NCBI RefSeq assembly: GCF_900000175.1
Contig: NZ_CWGJ01000014.1
Coordinates: forward strand, 1 to 55,469
Direction of reading: 5' to 3'
DNA from: Estrella lausannensis
Lineage (GTDB): Bacteria > Chlamydiota > Chlamydiia > Chlamydiales > Criblamydiaceae
DNA: 55,469 nt
Positions 35,182-44,062 of the stretch are shown piece after piece. A model generated the notes under the pieces. That model had not been told where the DNA came from, did no database searches, and saw nothing but the letters and a program-made list of their open reading frames with translations. A program made the position numbers and the translations under genes. Every line of letters begins with the position of its first letter. Within the stretch, counting starts at the first letter, position 1.

Positions 35182-35206
35182 TATACCGAAAATGTCTCAA
35201 AATTTA
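35182..35206. repeat. Single arm of the inverted-repeat family
   Basis: TATACCGAAAATGTCTCAAA plus ATTTA, 35 bp upstream of the HlyD-type gene start. No partner arm is visible. The rest of the 34903-35240 gap holds no gene. Confidence 0.7.
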
Positions 35207-35240
35207 ATTAACAAAGATTTGGCAGCGATTGAGCTTATCC

Positions 35241-36095
35241 ATGCAAATGCTAAAGCAAATACTTAAATTCGTTTTCTACAGCGTCATTACGGTCGCGACG
35301 CTGGTGATCATCATCAGTTACATCGAAAAAAAGATAGAAGACGATGGAGAGATTACTCTCTATGGCAACGTAGACGTCAGACAAGTCGATATCGCCTTCC
35401 GCGTCCCCGGCCGGGTATCCAAGCTCTACCATGAGGAGGGAGACTTGGTGAGCAAAGGGGCCATCCTGGCCGAACTGGAGAGAGATCCCTACGATCAGGA
35501 TGTCGCTGAAGCAGAGGGCAATCTGGCGATTGCATCCGCCACGCTTGAAAACGCAAGCGTCATCCTAAGCCGAAGGAAAGACCTTATCGCCTCGGGTGGA
35601 GTGGCGCAAGAAGATCTTGACCGCGCCGCCTCCAGCTTCAGCGAAGCTCTCGGCAATCACAACGCTTCAAAAGCGAGCCTTCTGAAAGCGAAGGACCGGC
35701 TCTCCTACACCGAAGTTTATGCTCCGACCGAGGGAATCATCTTGGCGAGGGTCAGAGAACCGGGCAGTGTCGTTAAAGAAAGCGATCCGGTTTACACACT
35801 GTCCATCACCTCACCGGTTTGGATCAGGGCTTTTGTCGCCGAACCTCTGCTGGGCTCGGTTTTTTATGGAATGGAAGCGGAAATCACAACGGACTCCAAG
35901 GGAGCTCCAGCCTATACAGGTAAAGTCGGATTTATCTCCCCTGTCGCCGAGTTCACTCCCAAAACGGTCGAGACGACCGAACTGCGCACAGATCTGGTCT
36001 ACAGGCTGCGCATCTATGTGGACAATCCGGATGGAAGGCTGAAACAGGGCATGCCCGTGACCGTGACACTCCACCCCAAACGCCACGATGAATAA
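35241..36095 (+). CDS. ybhG: HlyD-family membrane fusion protein (YbhG type)
   Basis: The 284-aa product has one N-terminal membrane helix (FVFYSVITVATLVIIISY), a lipoyl half-motif (RVPGRVSKLYHEEGDLVSKGAILAELE), a short coiled-coil hairpin (60-130), a second lipoyl half (APTEGIILARVREPGSVV) and a beta-barrel. It is the periplasmic adaptor of the exporter coded by the following genes. Order (fusion protein, double ATPase, two permeases) is that of E. coli ybhGFSR. The ATG at 35241 is chosen; a TTG at 35229 is also possible. The next gene overlaps by 8 bp. Confidence 0.88.
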   Translation: MQMLKQILKFVFYSVITVATLVIIISYIEKKIEDDGEITLYGNVDVRQVDIAFRVPGRVSKLYHEEGDLVSKGAILAELERDPYDQDVAEAEGNLAIASATLENASVILSRRKDLIASGGVAQEDLDRAASSFSEALGNHNASKASLLKAKDRLSYTEVYAPTEGIILARVREPGSVVKESDPVYTLSITSPVWIRAFVAEPLLGSVFYGMEAEITTDSKGAPAYTGKVGFISPVAEFTPKTVETTELRTDLVYRLRIYVDNPDGRLKQGMPVTVTLHPKRHDE

Positions 36096-37779
36096 CCCTC
36101 TTGTCCTTGTCGATAACGTCTCGTGGAGCCCGCCCAGCTTAACCGGCATCAGCGCTTCCATTCCCAGGGGACAGCTTGTCGGGTTGGTAGGCCCCGATGG
36201 GGCAGGAAAGACAACCTTTCTCAGGCTCCTGGCCGGGCTTTTAAAGCCGCTCACCGGCTCCATCACTATTGAAGGCAAAGACACCATAAACGACGTCGAC
36301 CAAATCCACGAACTGATTGGATACATGCCTCAGAAATTCGGCCTGTACGAAGACCTCTCTGTCATCCAAAACCTGAACCTCTATGCGGATTTAAGGAATG
36401 TCTCTAAAAAAGACCGTAAAGCCGTGTTCGACGATCTTTTGAGCTTTACAGGGCTAAAACCTTTCACGGAAAGACGCGCCGGGGCGCTCTCCGGTGGCAT
36501 GAAACAAAAACTCGGACTTGCCTGTTCCCTTGTCAAAGCGCCGACTCTGCTGCTGCTTGACGAACCGAGCGTTGGCGTCGACCCCATCTCCAGAAGGGAG
36601 CTTTGGAAAATCACCTCCAGCCTAATCGAAAGAGGAATTTCCATTCTCTGGAGCACCGCCTACCTGGACGAGGCAGAACGGTGCGATACGGTGCTGGTGC
36701 TGAACAAGGGCCGGCTGATATTCCAGGGCAGACCGGATGAGATGACAAACCAGGTTCGCGGGCGAGTCTTTAAGCTGACAGATATCCAGGGAAGCAGAAG
36801 GGCCCTGCTGTTCGACTTTTTGAACAACCCGCAGGTAATCGATGGGGTTATCCAGGGAAGCAGCCTCCGTCTTGTCATGAAAGAGGGTGGGATTCCCGAA
36901 ACTCCTTTGGCTAAAGTCGAACAAACCAAGGAGCGTTTCGAGGACGCCTTTATCACCCTATTGGGGGGAGGGCCGGGGGGCGCCTCCAAGCTCGCCGAGG
37001 CCAGGACAAAAGTGCAAGAAGCCAATACTTGTCCCGTAGTTGCCAAAGAACTCACCAAAAAATTTGGATCCTTCACCGCGGTGAACAATATTTCTTTCGA
37101 TGTGGTGCGTGGGGAGATTTTTGGCCTTCTTGGACCGAATGGGGCCGGGAAAACCACCACCTTCAAAATGCTATGCGGACTGCTGAATCCCACCCACGGC
37201 AATTGCTTTGTCAACAGCAAAAGCCTGCAGACAGCTCCCGGAGAGGCGCGTTCCCACATCGGCTACATGGCCCAAAAATTTTCACTCTATGGCTTTTTGA
37301 ATATCGAGCAGAATCTCGATTTCTTCGGCGGCATATACAACCTCAAGGGGCGCAAAAAGAAAGAAGCGATCGACAAGATGGTCGATATCTTCGAACTTAA
37401 ACCCTACCTTAACACCTCAACCGGCGAACTCCCCTTAGGGTTTAAACAGCGTCTTTCCCTCGCGGCGGCCAACATGCACTTTCCCGACATCCTCTTTTTG
37501 GACGAACCCACCTCCGGAGTCGATCCCCTGACCCGGCGTGAATTCTGGAACCACATTAACGGCCTGGTGGAAAAGGGAGTCACCATCTTGATCACCACCC
37601 ACTTTATGGAAGAGGCGGAGTATTGCGACAGGATCGCTCTCGTCTACAATGGGGAGATCATCCATCTGGACGCCCCCGACCGGCTGAAAGCTCTCGTTCA
37701 ATCCGCAAGCAACCCCGACCCCTCTTTGGAAGATGCCTTTATTCAAATTATAGAGGAGTACGATGCTCGCAGGGTATAG
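36088..37779 (+). CDS. ybhF: ABC transporter with two ATP-binding domains (YbhF type)
   Basis: The 563-aa protein is a tandem ATPase. Domain 1: Walker A GPDGAGKTT (35-43), signature LSGGMKQKLGLA, Walker B LLLLDEPSVGVDP. Domain 2: Walker A GPNGAGKTT, signature ELPLGFKQRLSLA (LPLG in place of LSGG, common in this subfamily), Walker B ILFLDEPTSGVDP, H-loop TTHFMEEAE. It energises an ABC-2 exporter of drugs or small molecules in the inner membrane. Overlaps neighbours on both sides, so translation is coupled. Confidence 0.93.
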   Translation: MNNPLVLVDNVSWSPPSLTGISASIPRGQLVGLVGPDGAGKTTFLRLLAGLLKPLTGSITIEGKDTINDVDQIHELIGYMPQKFGLYEDLSVIQNLNLYADLRNVSKKDRKAVFDDLLSFTGLKPFTERRAGALSGGMKQKLGLACSLVKAPTLLLLDEPSVGVDPISRRELWKITSSLIERGISILWSTAYLDEAERCDTVLVLNKGRLIFQGRPDEMTNQVRGRVFKLTDIQGSRRALLFDFLNNPQVIDGVIQGSSLRLVMKEGGIPETPLAKVEQTKERFEDAFITLLGGGPGGASKLAEARTKVQEANTCPVVAKELTKKFGSFTAVNNISFDVVRGEIFGLLGPNGAGKTTTFKMLCGLLNPTHGNCFVNSKSLQTAPGEARSHIGYMAQKFSLYGFLNIEQNLDFFGGIYNLKGRKKKEAIDKMVDIFELKPYLNTSTGELPLGFKQRLSLAAANMHFPDILFLDEPTSGVDPLTRREFWNHINGLVEKGVTILITTHFMEEAEYCDRIALVYNGEIIHLDAPDRLKALVQSASNPDPSLEDAFIQIIEEYDARRV

Positions 37780-38860
37780 AGTCAAAGCTCTGATCAAAAA
37801 GGAGTTGATCCAGATCGTCAGAGATCCGAGTACGCTCCTCATCAGCGTCGTGCTTCCGCTTATTTTGCTGTTTCTCTACGGTTTTGGTGTTTCGTTAGAC
37901 CTTAAGCATTTAAGAATTGGCGTGGTGCTCGAAGACACGGGGCCTGACGCCCAAAGCTTCTTGAGGGCTCTGATGGATTCACCCTATTTTGACGTGACCA
38001 CTTCACGGGACCGCTATGAGCTGACTCACGCTTTAACCGTAGGCAAACTGCGTGGGATGGTGGTAATCCCCTCTTATTTCTCCGATTTTAAAAACCGGAA
38101 AGGGCAAAGCGCCCCCATCCAAGTCATCGCGGACGGCAGCGAACCCAATACGGCAGCGATGCTGCAAAATTATGTGGATGGCGCCTTTCAAAACTGGATT
38201 CGGCAAAAGCCCCTGATCCGGCCGGTACCGAGGTTTTGGTATAACGAACAGCTCGAGAGCCGCAACTTCCTCCTGCCGGGATCGCTAGCCCTTATCATGA
38301 CACTGATCGGCACCCTCCTGACAGCGCTCGTCGTGACAAGGGAGTGGGAAAGAGGGACTATGGAGGCTATGATCGCGACGCCCATCACCAAGGACGAACT
38401 GATCATCGGCAAGATCCTCCCCTACTTTGCCTTGGGATTCATCTCCATGGCCATCTCTGCCTCTGCCTCCATTTTCCTCTTCAACGTTCCTTTCAGGGGT
38501 TCATTGCTGGCCCTTTTTTTGGTCACTGCAGCATTCCTCTATTGCGCGCTGAGCCTGGGGTTGATGATCTCCACTATCGCCAGAAGCCAGCTGATCGCCT
38601 ATCAAATCGCGATGGTAACGAGTGTGCTGCCGGCATACATCCTTTCCGGGTTTTTGTTCGAAATCTCCAGCATGCCGACTTGGATCCAGTTTTTAACCTA
38701 TATCATCCCTGCAAAATACTTTGTGCAGAGCCTCCAGACGCTTTTTTTAGTTGGCGATGTATGGAAGCTGATCCTGATCAACACTGTCCCCATGCTAATT
38801 TTAGGAACACTCTTTTTGTTCATTTCCAAACGAAAAACCGCGAAGAGGCTAGATGCTTAG
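37763..38860 (+). CDS. ybhS: ABC-2 type permease (YbhS type)
   Basis: The 365-aa permease has an N-terminal helix (TLLISVVLPLILLFLYGFGVSLD), a periplasmic domain of ~140 residues and five C-terminal helices (SLALIMTLIGTLLTALVV to VPMLILGTLFLFIS) with the ABC-2 coupling segment TREWERGTMEAMIATPI. Pairs with the next gene as a heterodimer. Starts within the last 17 bp of the ATPase gene; overlaps the second permease by 8 bp. Confidence 0.92.
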   Translation: MLAGYRVKALIKKELIQIVRDPSTLLISVVLPLILLFLYGFGVSLDLKHLRIGVVLEDTGPDAQSFLRALMDSPYFDVTTSRDRYELTHALTVGKLRGMVVIPSYFSDFKNRKGQSAPIQVIADGSEPNTAAMLQNYVDGAFQNWIRQKPLIRPVPRFWYNEQLESRNFLLPGSLALIMTLIGTLLTALVVTREWERGTMEAMIATPITKDELIIGKILPYFALGFISMAISASASIFLFNVPFRGSLLALFLVTAAFLYCALSLGLMISTIARSQLIAYQIAMVTSVLPAYILSGFLFEISSMPTWIQFLTYIIPAKYFVQSLQTLFLVGDVWKLILINTVPMLILGTLFLFISKRKTAKRLDA

Positions 38861-39947
38861 CAGAGTATTGAACCTGATACGCAAAGAGCTTTTAGCGGTC
38901 TTGCTCGACCCAAAGAGCCGATTTGCCATTTTAATCCCCCCTTTGATCCAACTTTTCATCTTCGCCTACGCCGCAACTCTCGACGTAAAAAACGCACCCA
39001 TCGGCATCTTGAACAGAGACAACGGCAAAGAGTCGCAGGAGATCATCCAGCGATTTCGCGGCTCGCCTTTTTTCACTAAAATTCTTTATCTGGACACAGT
39101 CTCGGAGATCACTCCTTTTCTCGATGAGCAAAAAGGGGTCATGGTCGTCTCCTTCGACGAGCAGTTTTCCAGGAATGTCAAAGCGGGCAAGCCTGCGGAA
39201 GTGCAAATAATCTTAGATGGCCGCAAGTCCAATACGGCGCAGATCGTTTCAGGATATGTGCAATCCATTATCGCGCAGTATGGAGCGGATCTGGGAAAAG
39301 GAAGGGACGTCCACCTTGTACCAAGAAACTGGTTCAACCCCAATTTGATCTACCTCTGGTATAATATCCCCTCTCTCTTTTCCACTCTTGCGATGATGAC
39401 CTGCCTCATTGTGACAACACAGTCGGTAGCCAGAGAAAGGGAACTTGGCACTCTCGACCAGCTGCTCGTCTCCCCGCTCACCCCCACGGAAATCGTCATC
39501 GGCAAGATCATCCCCGGAATATTGGTCGGCATACTGGAAGGAACTCTGCTGCTCCTGGTGGGAACCCTCCTGTTCAAAGTTCCCTTCCACGGATCGCTTT
39601 TTCTTCTATATTTCAGCCTGCTCCTTTTCGTTGCTGCAATCAGCGGCATCGGCCTTTTCATCTCTTCCGTCTCCGCCACTCAGCAACAGGCGATGCTCGG
39701 CTCTTTTGTGACGATCATGCCATCGATTCTTTTATCCGGCTTTGCCACTCCGATCGAAAACATGCCGGTCTGGCTACAGCCGTTTACCTATCTGATTCCC
39801 TTGACGTACATGCTTAAAATATCGAAAGGCCTATTTCTGAAAGCCCTTCCGGCAGCGGATGTGTTCATGAATCTATGGCCTGTTGTTTTGATCGCCCTAT
39901 TCAACATTATAGGCGCCGGCCTTTTCTTTCGCAGGAGACTTCAATGA
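38853..39947 (+). CDS. ybhR: ABC-2 type permease (YbhR type)
   Basis: The 364-aa permease is a paralogue of the preceding one: helix FAILIPPLIQLFIFAYAATLD, periplasmic domain, then five helices with VAREREELGT-like coupling segment (ARERELGTLDQLLVSPLTP) and the closing VLIALFNIIGAGLFF. It completes the inner-membrane part of the exporter. Its stop overlaps the ATG of the outer-membrane factor (ATGA). Confidence 0.92.
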   Translation: MLSRVLNLIRKELLAVLLDPKSRFAILIPPLIQLFIFAYAATLDVKNAPIGILNRDNGKESQEIIQRFRGSPFFTKILYLDTVSEITPFLDEQKGVMVVSFDEQFSRNVKAGKPAEVQIILDGRKSNTAQIVSGYVQSIIAQYGADLGKGRDVHLVPRNWFNPNLIYLWYNIPSLFSTLAMMTCLIVTTQSVARERELGTLDQLLVSPLTPTEIVIGKIIPGILVGILEGTLLLLVGTLLFKVPFHGSLFLLYFSLLLFVAAISGIGLFISSVSATQQQAMLGSFVTIMPSILLSGFATPIENMPVWLQPFTYLIPLTYMLKISKGLFLKALPAADVFMNLWPVVLIALFNIIGAGLFFRRRLQ

Positions 39948-41420
39948 TCGTGATTTTCTGGCTGATCCCTTTTTTATGCGGCTGTGTCGTCGGACCCGAT
40001 TATAGAGCACCACGTCCTTGCATCCCCGAATGGGAAAGTATCGGAGCGGAAGCCTCCGATGAAACCCCTGTCAACGAATGGTGGGCGCTCTTTAACGACC
40101 CTCTCTTAGAGAGCTATATCGAGATGGCAAAACGCTACAACAAAGATATCCGGATCGCAGAAGCTAGCATACTGCAGGCAAGAGCGAACCGGCAGATGGC
40201 CGCCTCCGCTCTATACCCGCAAGTCATTGCCGATCTCAACGCGACAAAAACCTACTTTAGCAAAAACGGCCCCATCTTTGCGATTGGACCGGCCGCCGGA
40301 AATCCTGCCGATACTCCTTCTGCGACGACAGGTCTGCCGGGAACAGTACAGGCGCCGCAAACCCAGACACTCTTCAATGCCCTGATGGACGTCAGCTGGG
40401 AAATTGACCTGTTTGGAAAGAATGCAAGAGGCGTGGAGGCGGCTGTTGCTGCCATCGGAAGATCCTTCGAAGACAGAAACGACATCCTTCTATCCATCTT
40501 AGCAGAGGTGGCGAAGAGTTATATCGAAGTTCGGGGGATGCAGCAGCGCATGGTTCTGATCGAAGAGAACATCACATTACTTGAAGAGAACAAGAATATA
40601 GTGGAGGCGAACTACAGGAGAGGACTCGTCAGCAGGCTGGATCTCGAAAGAAGCGAGGCGGATCTTACCTCCTTAAGAGCCACCCTCAATGGGGCTATCG
40701 CCGAAATCTACAAAGGCATCTACACTCTGTCGCTTCTGACAGGAAACTTCCCTGAGGCACTACTTGATGAAATGCTGCCTCAAAGACCGCTGCCGGAACT
40801 CCCTGAGGATATCGCTGTCGGACTGCGTTCCGATCTTTTAAGACGAAGACCGGATATAAGAAGGGCCGAGCGCAACCTCGCAGTTGCAACCAACCCCCCC
40901 CCTCCCCCCTGCCAATGTCGGTGTGGCTGTCGCCTCTTTCTTTCCCTCCTTCACGCTGATCGGCGATGCCGGCTATCAATCCCTGAAACTGAAGAATCTG
41001 TTCGATGCCAAAAGCACAACCTGGGCCTACAGCGGAGATGTTTCCATCCCGGTTTTTCAGGGTGGAAGCCTGATCGGCAACTTAAGAGCCCAGGAAGCCG
41101 AACAGATACGGGCGGCCCTTTTCTATCAAAAAAGTGTGCTGACAGCTGTTTCTGAAGCAGAAACATACCTGAAGCAATATAAGGAAGACAGCAAGAGAGT
41201 GAAAGACCTCCTGTTGACACAGGAGAGATACCGAAATCTGAACATATTGACTGAAGAGAGGTATCAGAAGGGCTTAGTCAGCAAACTGGATTACATTCGC
41301 AGCAAGATTGAGCTGATTCAATCCGATGAAGAGCTCCTTCAAAGTGAAACATCGTCCCTGTTGTCACTCATCATGCTCTACAAGGCGTTGGGAGGAGGCT
41401 GGCATTGCTGCCAGCCTTAG
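39944..41420 (+). pseudogene. TolC-like outer-membrane factor, frameshifted at a poly-C tract
   Basis: Frame 1 from ATG 39944 has a signal with lipobox-like FLCGC, VGPDYRAP, and the first OMF repeat (DPLLESYIEMAKRYNKDIRIAEASI; NYRRGLVSRLDLERSEADL) up to RRAERNLAVAT. At 40894-40909 lies C9-T-C6. After it the family sequence goes on in another frame (ANVGVAVASFFPSFTLIGDAGY, ERYQKGLVSKLDYIRSKIEL) to 41420. Deleting one C (or adding two) joins both halves into a 491-aa protein of normal length. It is the fifth gene of the Ybh-type operon (ATGA overlap) and would be the channel. Off as given, because of tract slippage or a sequencing error. Confidence 0.88.
40894..40909. repeat. Poly-C tract (C9-T-C6) at the frameshift point
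   Basis: Nine C, one T, six C inside the outer-membrane factor gene. The reading frame of the family homology changes exactly here. Such tracts slip readily during replication and in sequencing. Confidence 0.95.
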
Positions 41421-41446
41421 AAAAATCAACTAAGAGAAGCTTCTCA

Positions 41447-42511
41447 TTAGTAAGTCACGTTGAATCCTGCCGTCAATCCATGAAAACCGATCGATCCGAC
41501 GTTGACCGGTGTCGACATGGCAATTCCGCCTTCCCTTCCGATAATGTCACGAGGTGATGCGTGAGAGCTTCTGGGGCTTACCTCCACAGATTCAAAGTAG
41601 CGTCTGGGAGCGGCTATATTGTTCAGGGATAAAAACTCATATCCGGCTTTGAGTTCGTAAGGAATGCCGCACACCGTTGTTTTCCAAAAGATTCCGGCCT
41701 GCAGGTGATAGAGCGACATAACATGACAGCAGCCGCCTTCACTTTTTCCGTGTCCTACGCTGATGTGGTTATCTCCTACCAGCAAGCTTCCTGAAACGGC
41801 TCCAAACAGTTTGATATTGTGGCAGATTTCCCGCGTATAGGCTGTACCGATCTTAAGTCCGGCCCCTTTATAGAGCGACTGCCACTCTGTGTTGACCGCA
41901 ATGGATGCTATCTGGGGCTGTTCGCCAAATACTTGCGTGTCGAAATAGCTCCCTTTGATTTTCTGGTCAAACTTCAGGTACTGAAACCCAAAGAAAGGAG
42001 TGATCGACTGACAGTTAGCGAAGGGACACTCTCTTGCGATCACAAAATCAAACGATTGGTAAAGCATCTTCCATTTCGCTCTTGCCGTATCAAAGAAGCC
42101 GTCGCCACTGAAGAGAGCTGCCTCGTTAATCGTTGTCGGATCAGCCAGCACCGCTGCTATCCTCTCGCCGTTATGAGCTGTTGCTTTGCTGGAATCATGC
42201 GAACGAAACCAGGTGTAGGAAAAGTGAAAGTCAAAGCAGTTCCAGAAGGAGGCTTTTTTTAGATTGATTCGATAGCCAAGATCCCAGTCGGGACAAATGC
42301 TGTGATAATCCACTTTCCTGGGATTGTCGACATCGCTTATCTGCCCCTTCACTGTGGCTGCAAAGTCAAGATCATCGACACAGGGCTTCCACGCCAGAGT
42401 GTCCATTCTAACTTGAAGGTCCAGGCAGAAAAGCCCGTCATCGGCAGATAAAGATCCGCCGACAGCTGTGCCTATTGCTAGGGCGGCAATCATAGTGGGT
42501 ATTTTCTTCAT
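41447..42511 (-). CDS. MOMP-like outer-membrane protein 2
   Basis: The 354-aa product has a signal peptide (cleavage near LSADD, 23), LAWKPCVDDLDFAATVKG, CPDWDLGYRINL, WFRSHDSSKATAHNGERIAA, TPFFGFQYLKFDQ, a shortened GCCHVMSLYHLQAGI turn and a barrel end LTAGFNVTY (terminal Tyr instead of Phe). It is the first (3'-most) member of the eight-gene same-strand array and convergent with the exporter operon. More diverged than members 4-6; fewer cysteines at the mature N-terminus. Confidence 0.86.
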   Translation of the reverse strand: MKKIPTMIAALAIGTAVGGSLSADDGLFCLDLQVRMDTLAWKPCVDDLDFAATVKGQISDVDNPRKVDYHSICPDWDLGYRINLKKASFWNCFDFHFSYTWFRSHDSSKATAHNGERIAAVLADPTTINEAALFSGDGFFDTARAKWKMLYQSFDFVIARECPFANCQSITPFFGFQYLKFDQKIKGSYFDTQVFGEQPQIASIAVNTEWQSLYKGAGLKIGTAYTREICHNIKLFGAVSGSLLVGDNHISVGHGKSEGGCCHVMSLYHLQAGIFWKTTVCGIPYELKAGYEFLSLNNIAAPRRYFESVEVSPRSSHASPRDIIGREGGIAMSTPVNVGSIGFHGLTAGFNVTY

Positions 42512-42671
42512 AACAGTCTCCGTGAAAAACCAAGTGTGTCGTGCAGCTTCAGTCCGGCCTGTTCAGCCTTCTTCATCAATCGCAGAGCACAAATGGGGTC
42601 ACGATAAAAAAAAGAGTGTAATAATGCAATAGGTTGTTTATCAGAGATTTCACGGAACGAAAATCGGAAAT

Positions 42672-42711
42672 GACTGTCCGCCGAAATGGCAGGACTTCCT
42701 CGCGGACAGTC
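42672..42711 (-). terminator. Hairpin after MOMP-like gene 3
   Basis: GACTGTCCGC pairs perfectly with GCGGACAGTC across a 20-nt loop, 17 bp after the stop at 42728 on the minus strand. It is followed by ATTTCCGATTTTCG. Probable terminator. Confidence 0.6.
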
Positions 42712-42727
42712 TTCTTAAGAAAAATGA

Positions 42728-43804
42728 TTAGAACTTCACATCGAAGCCGGCAAAGGCTCCGTGCATGACCAGCAAGCCCTTCTCTGTCTTGTCGGAGCCG
42801 GCAATATTGCCGTCTTCAAGTTCAGAGAAATACCCTCTTTGTGTGGCGAGGTTGCAAAGACCTATCACCTCATAGCCTGCGCGCAAAGACAACTCGCAGC
42901 CGCATAAATCAACTTCATAGGCAGCTCCCACGCGCACATCCCATCCGGGAACAATCCGGCAACACTTGTCATCATCAAAACGATAAAGAGTCGACTGGTT
43001 GATGCCGCTGTTATTTTCAATGGTGACAATCTGTTTGTCCTTCACCGAAAACTCCCCCGCCAAAAGAGAGCCGGATGCCCGGGCGATGAGGGAAAATCCC
43101 TCGCAAAGGGCATATCGATAATCTGTTCCGGCGATCAGACCGGCCCCTTGAAATCTGGACTTCCAGTCGGCCTCAACTGTGCGGGCGCTTCCACCTAATT
43201 GGCCAAGGTACGTGGTATCCATCGCTTGGCGATAGGAGACGCACTGCACACCGGCAAAGGGTGATATCGAATGACAGATGGCAAAAGGGCAAGAGTAGGA
43301 GAATATAAGATCCAGTGCCTGGTATTTCCCGGAGAGATCTGCTTCCGCAGCGTTGAAGAATTGCACTCCGCTCTCTCCGACTACAAAGGGATGCACCCTT
43401 GTGGCCGCCAAATTGGCATCGGTTCCTAGATCCTCTTTGGCATCTGTTTTAAACTCGATCCAGGTATAGCTTGCCGAGAAGTCAAAGGTTCTATAAGCCT
43501 TCGGCAAGGCGACTGTCCCGCGGACTCCAAACTCCCACTCAGGACATACGAACTGGTATTTGACCTTCTGAGAAGAGCTCTCTCCGGAAGAAGAACCGGT
43601 CACTTTTGCCACAAAGGGGGAATCCTCGTTGAGGCAAGGTTTCAAATACAGGGCATCGACAGCAATTTCTGCACAAAAACAATCGCCCCGGTAAAATGAG
43701 GCCCTGTCGAAAGAACAGGCATCATTGTCATAGGAATATCCATTGGTGGGAAAAAAGGCTTGAACTCCGGCCAGAAGGGTAAAAAAACGCGTTTTGGCAC
43801 CCAT
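42728..43804 (-). CDS. MOMP-like outer-membrane protein 3 (diverged)
   Basis: The 358-aa product keeps the frame of the family but is the most changed: DALYLKPCLNEDSPFVAKVTG in place of WKPCVDDLD, CPEWEFGVRGTV, ISPFAGVQCVSYRQ, KCCRIVPGWDVRVGAAYEVD and the end AFAGFDVKF. Signal peptide (cleavage near NGYS, 24) and a Cys-containing mature start (FCAEIAVDALY) are present. The acidic DDLD cluster being replaced by NEDSP suggests a different surface or channel property. Confidence 0.82.
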   Translation of the reverse strand: MGAKTRFFTLLAGVQAFFPTNGYSYDNDACSFDRASFYRGDCFCAEIAVDALYLKPCLNEDSPFVAKVTGSSSGESSSQKVKYQFVCPEWEFGVRGTVALPKAYRTFDFSASYTWIEFKTDAKEDLGTDANLAATRVHPFVVGESGVQFFNAAEADLSGKYQALDLIFSYSCPFAICHSISPFAGVQCVSYRQAMDTTYLGQLGGSARTVEADWKSRFQGAGLIAGTDYRYALCEGFSLIARASGSLLAGEFSVKDKQIVTIENNSGINQSTLYRFDDDKCCRIVPGWDVRVGAAYEVDLCGCELSLRAGYEVIGLCNLATQRGYFSELEDGNIAGSDKTEKGLLVMHGAFAGFDVKF

Positions 43805-43869
43805 AACCCGACTCCTTGATTAACGGGAAATTTTCATACTTAAGAATCAGACTCTTGAAACCGGCACCC

Positions 43870-43938
43870 TACCGAAAGTATCTCAAAATTTAAGGCTCTC
43901 TCATTGCCAAAAACCAAATTTTGAGACACTTTCAGTAC
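43870..43938. repeat. Short copy of the inverted-repeat family
   Basis: About 69 bp: TACCGAAAGTATCTCAAAAT and AAATTTTGAGACACTTTCAG as arms, with a 24-bp interior. It lies in the promoter region of MOMP-like gene 3, 66 bp upstream of its ATG. Confidence 0.8.
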
Positions 43939-44023
43939 AAAGTATTTCATTGAATCAAGAGCATCTATGAAAAATAACGAAGGCACTTTAGCAAAACGCT
44001 ATTTTGACAGATAGAAAAAAAAT

Positions 44024-44049
44024 GGCCGCTCTTTAGAACAAAAGCGGCC
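44024..44049 (-). terminator. Terminator after MOMP-like gene 4
   Basis: GGCCGCT/AGCGGCC stem with a 12-nt loop, followed on the minus strand by ATTTTTTTTC. It lies 13 bp after the stop at 44063. Confidence 0.85.
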
Positions 44050-44062
44050 TTAGAAATCCTTG

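Noticed and set aside
41421-41455. GAGAAGCTTCTC palindrome between the outer-membrane factor and MOMP-like gene 2
   Set aside because: It leaves almost no loop and has no T-run, so it is not a convincing terminator.
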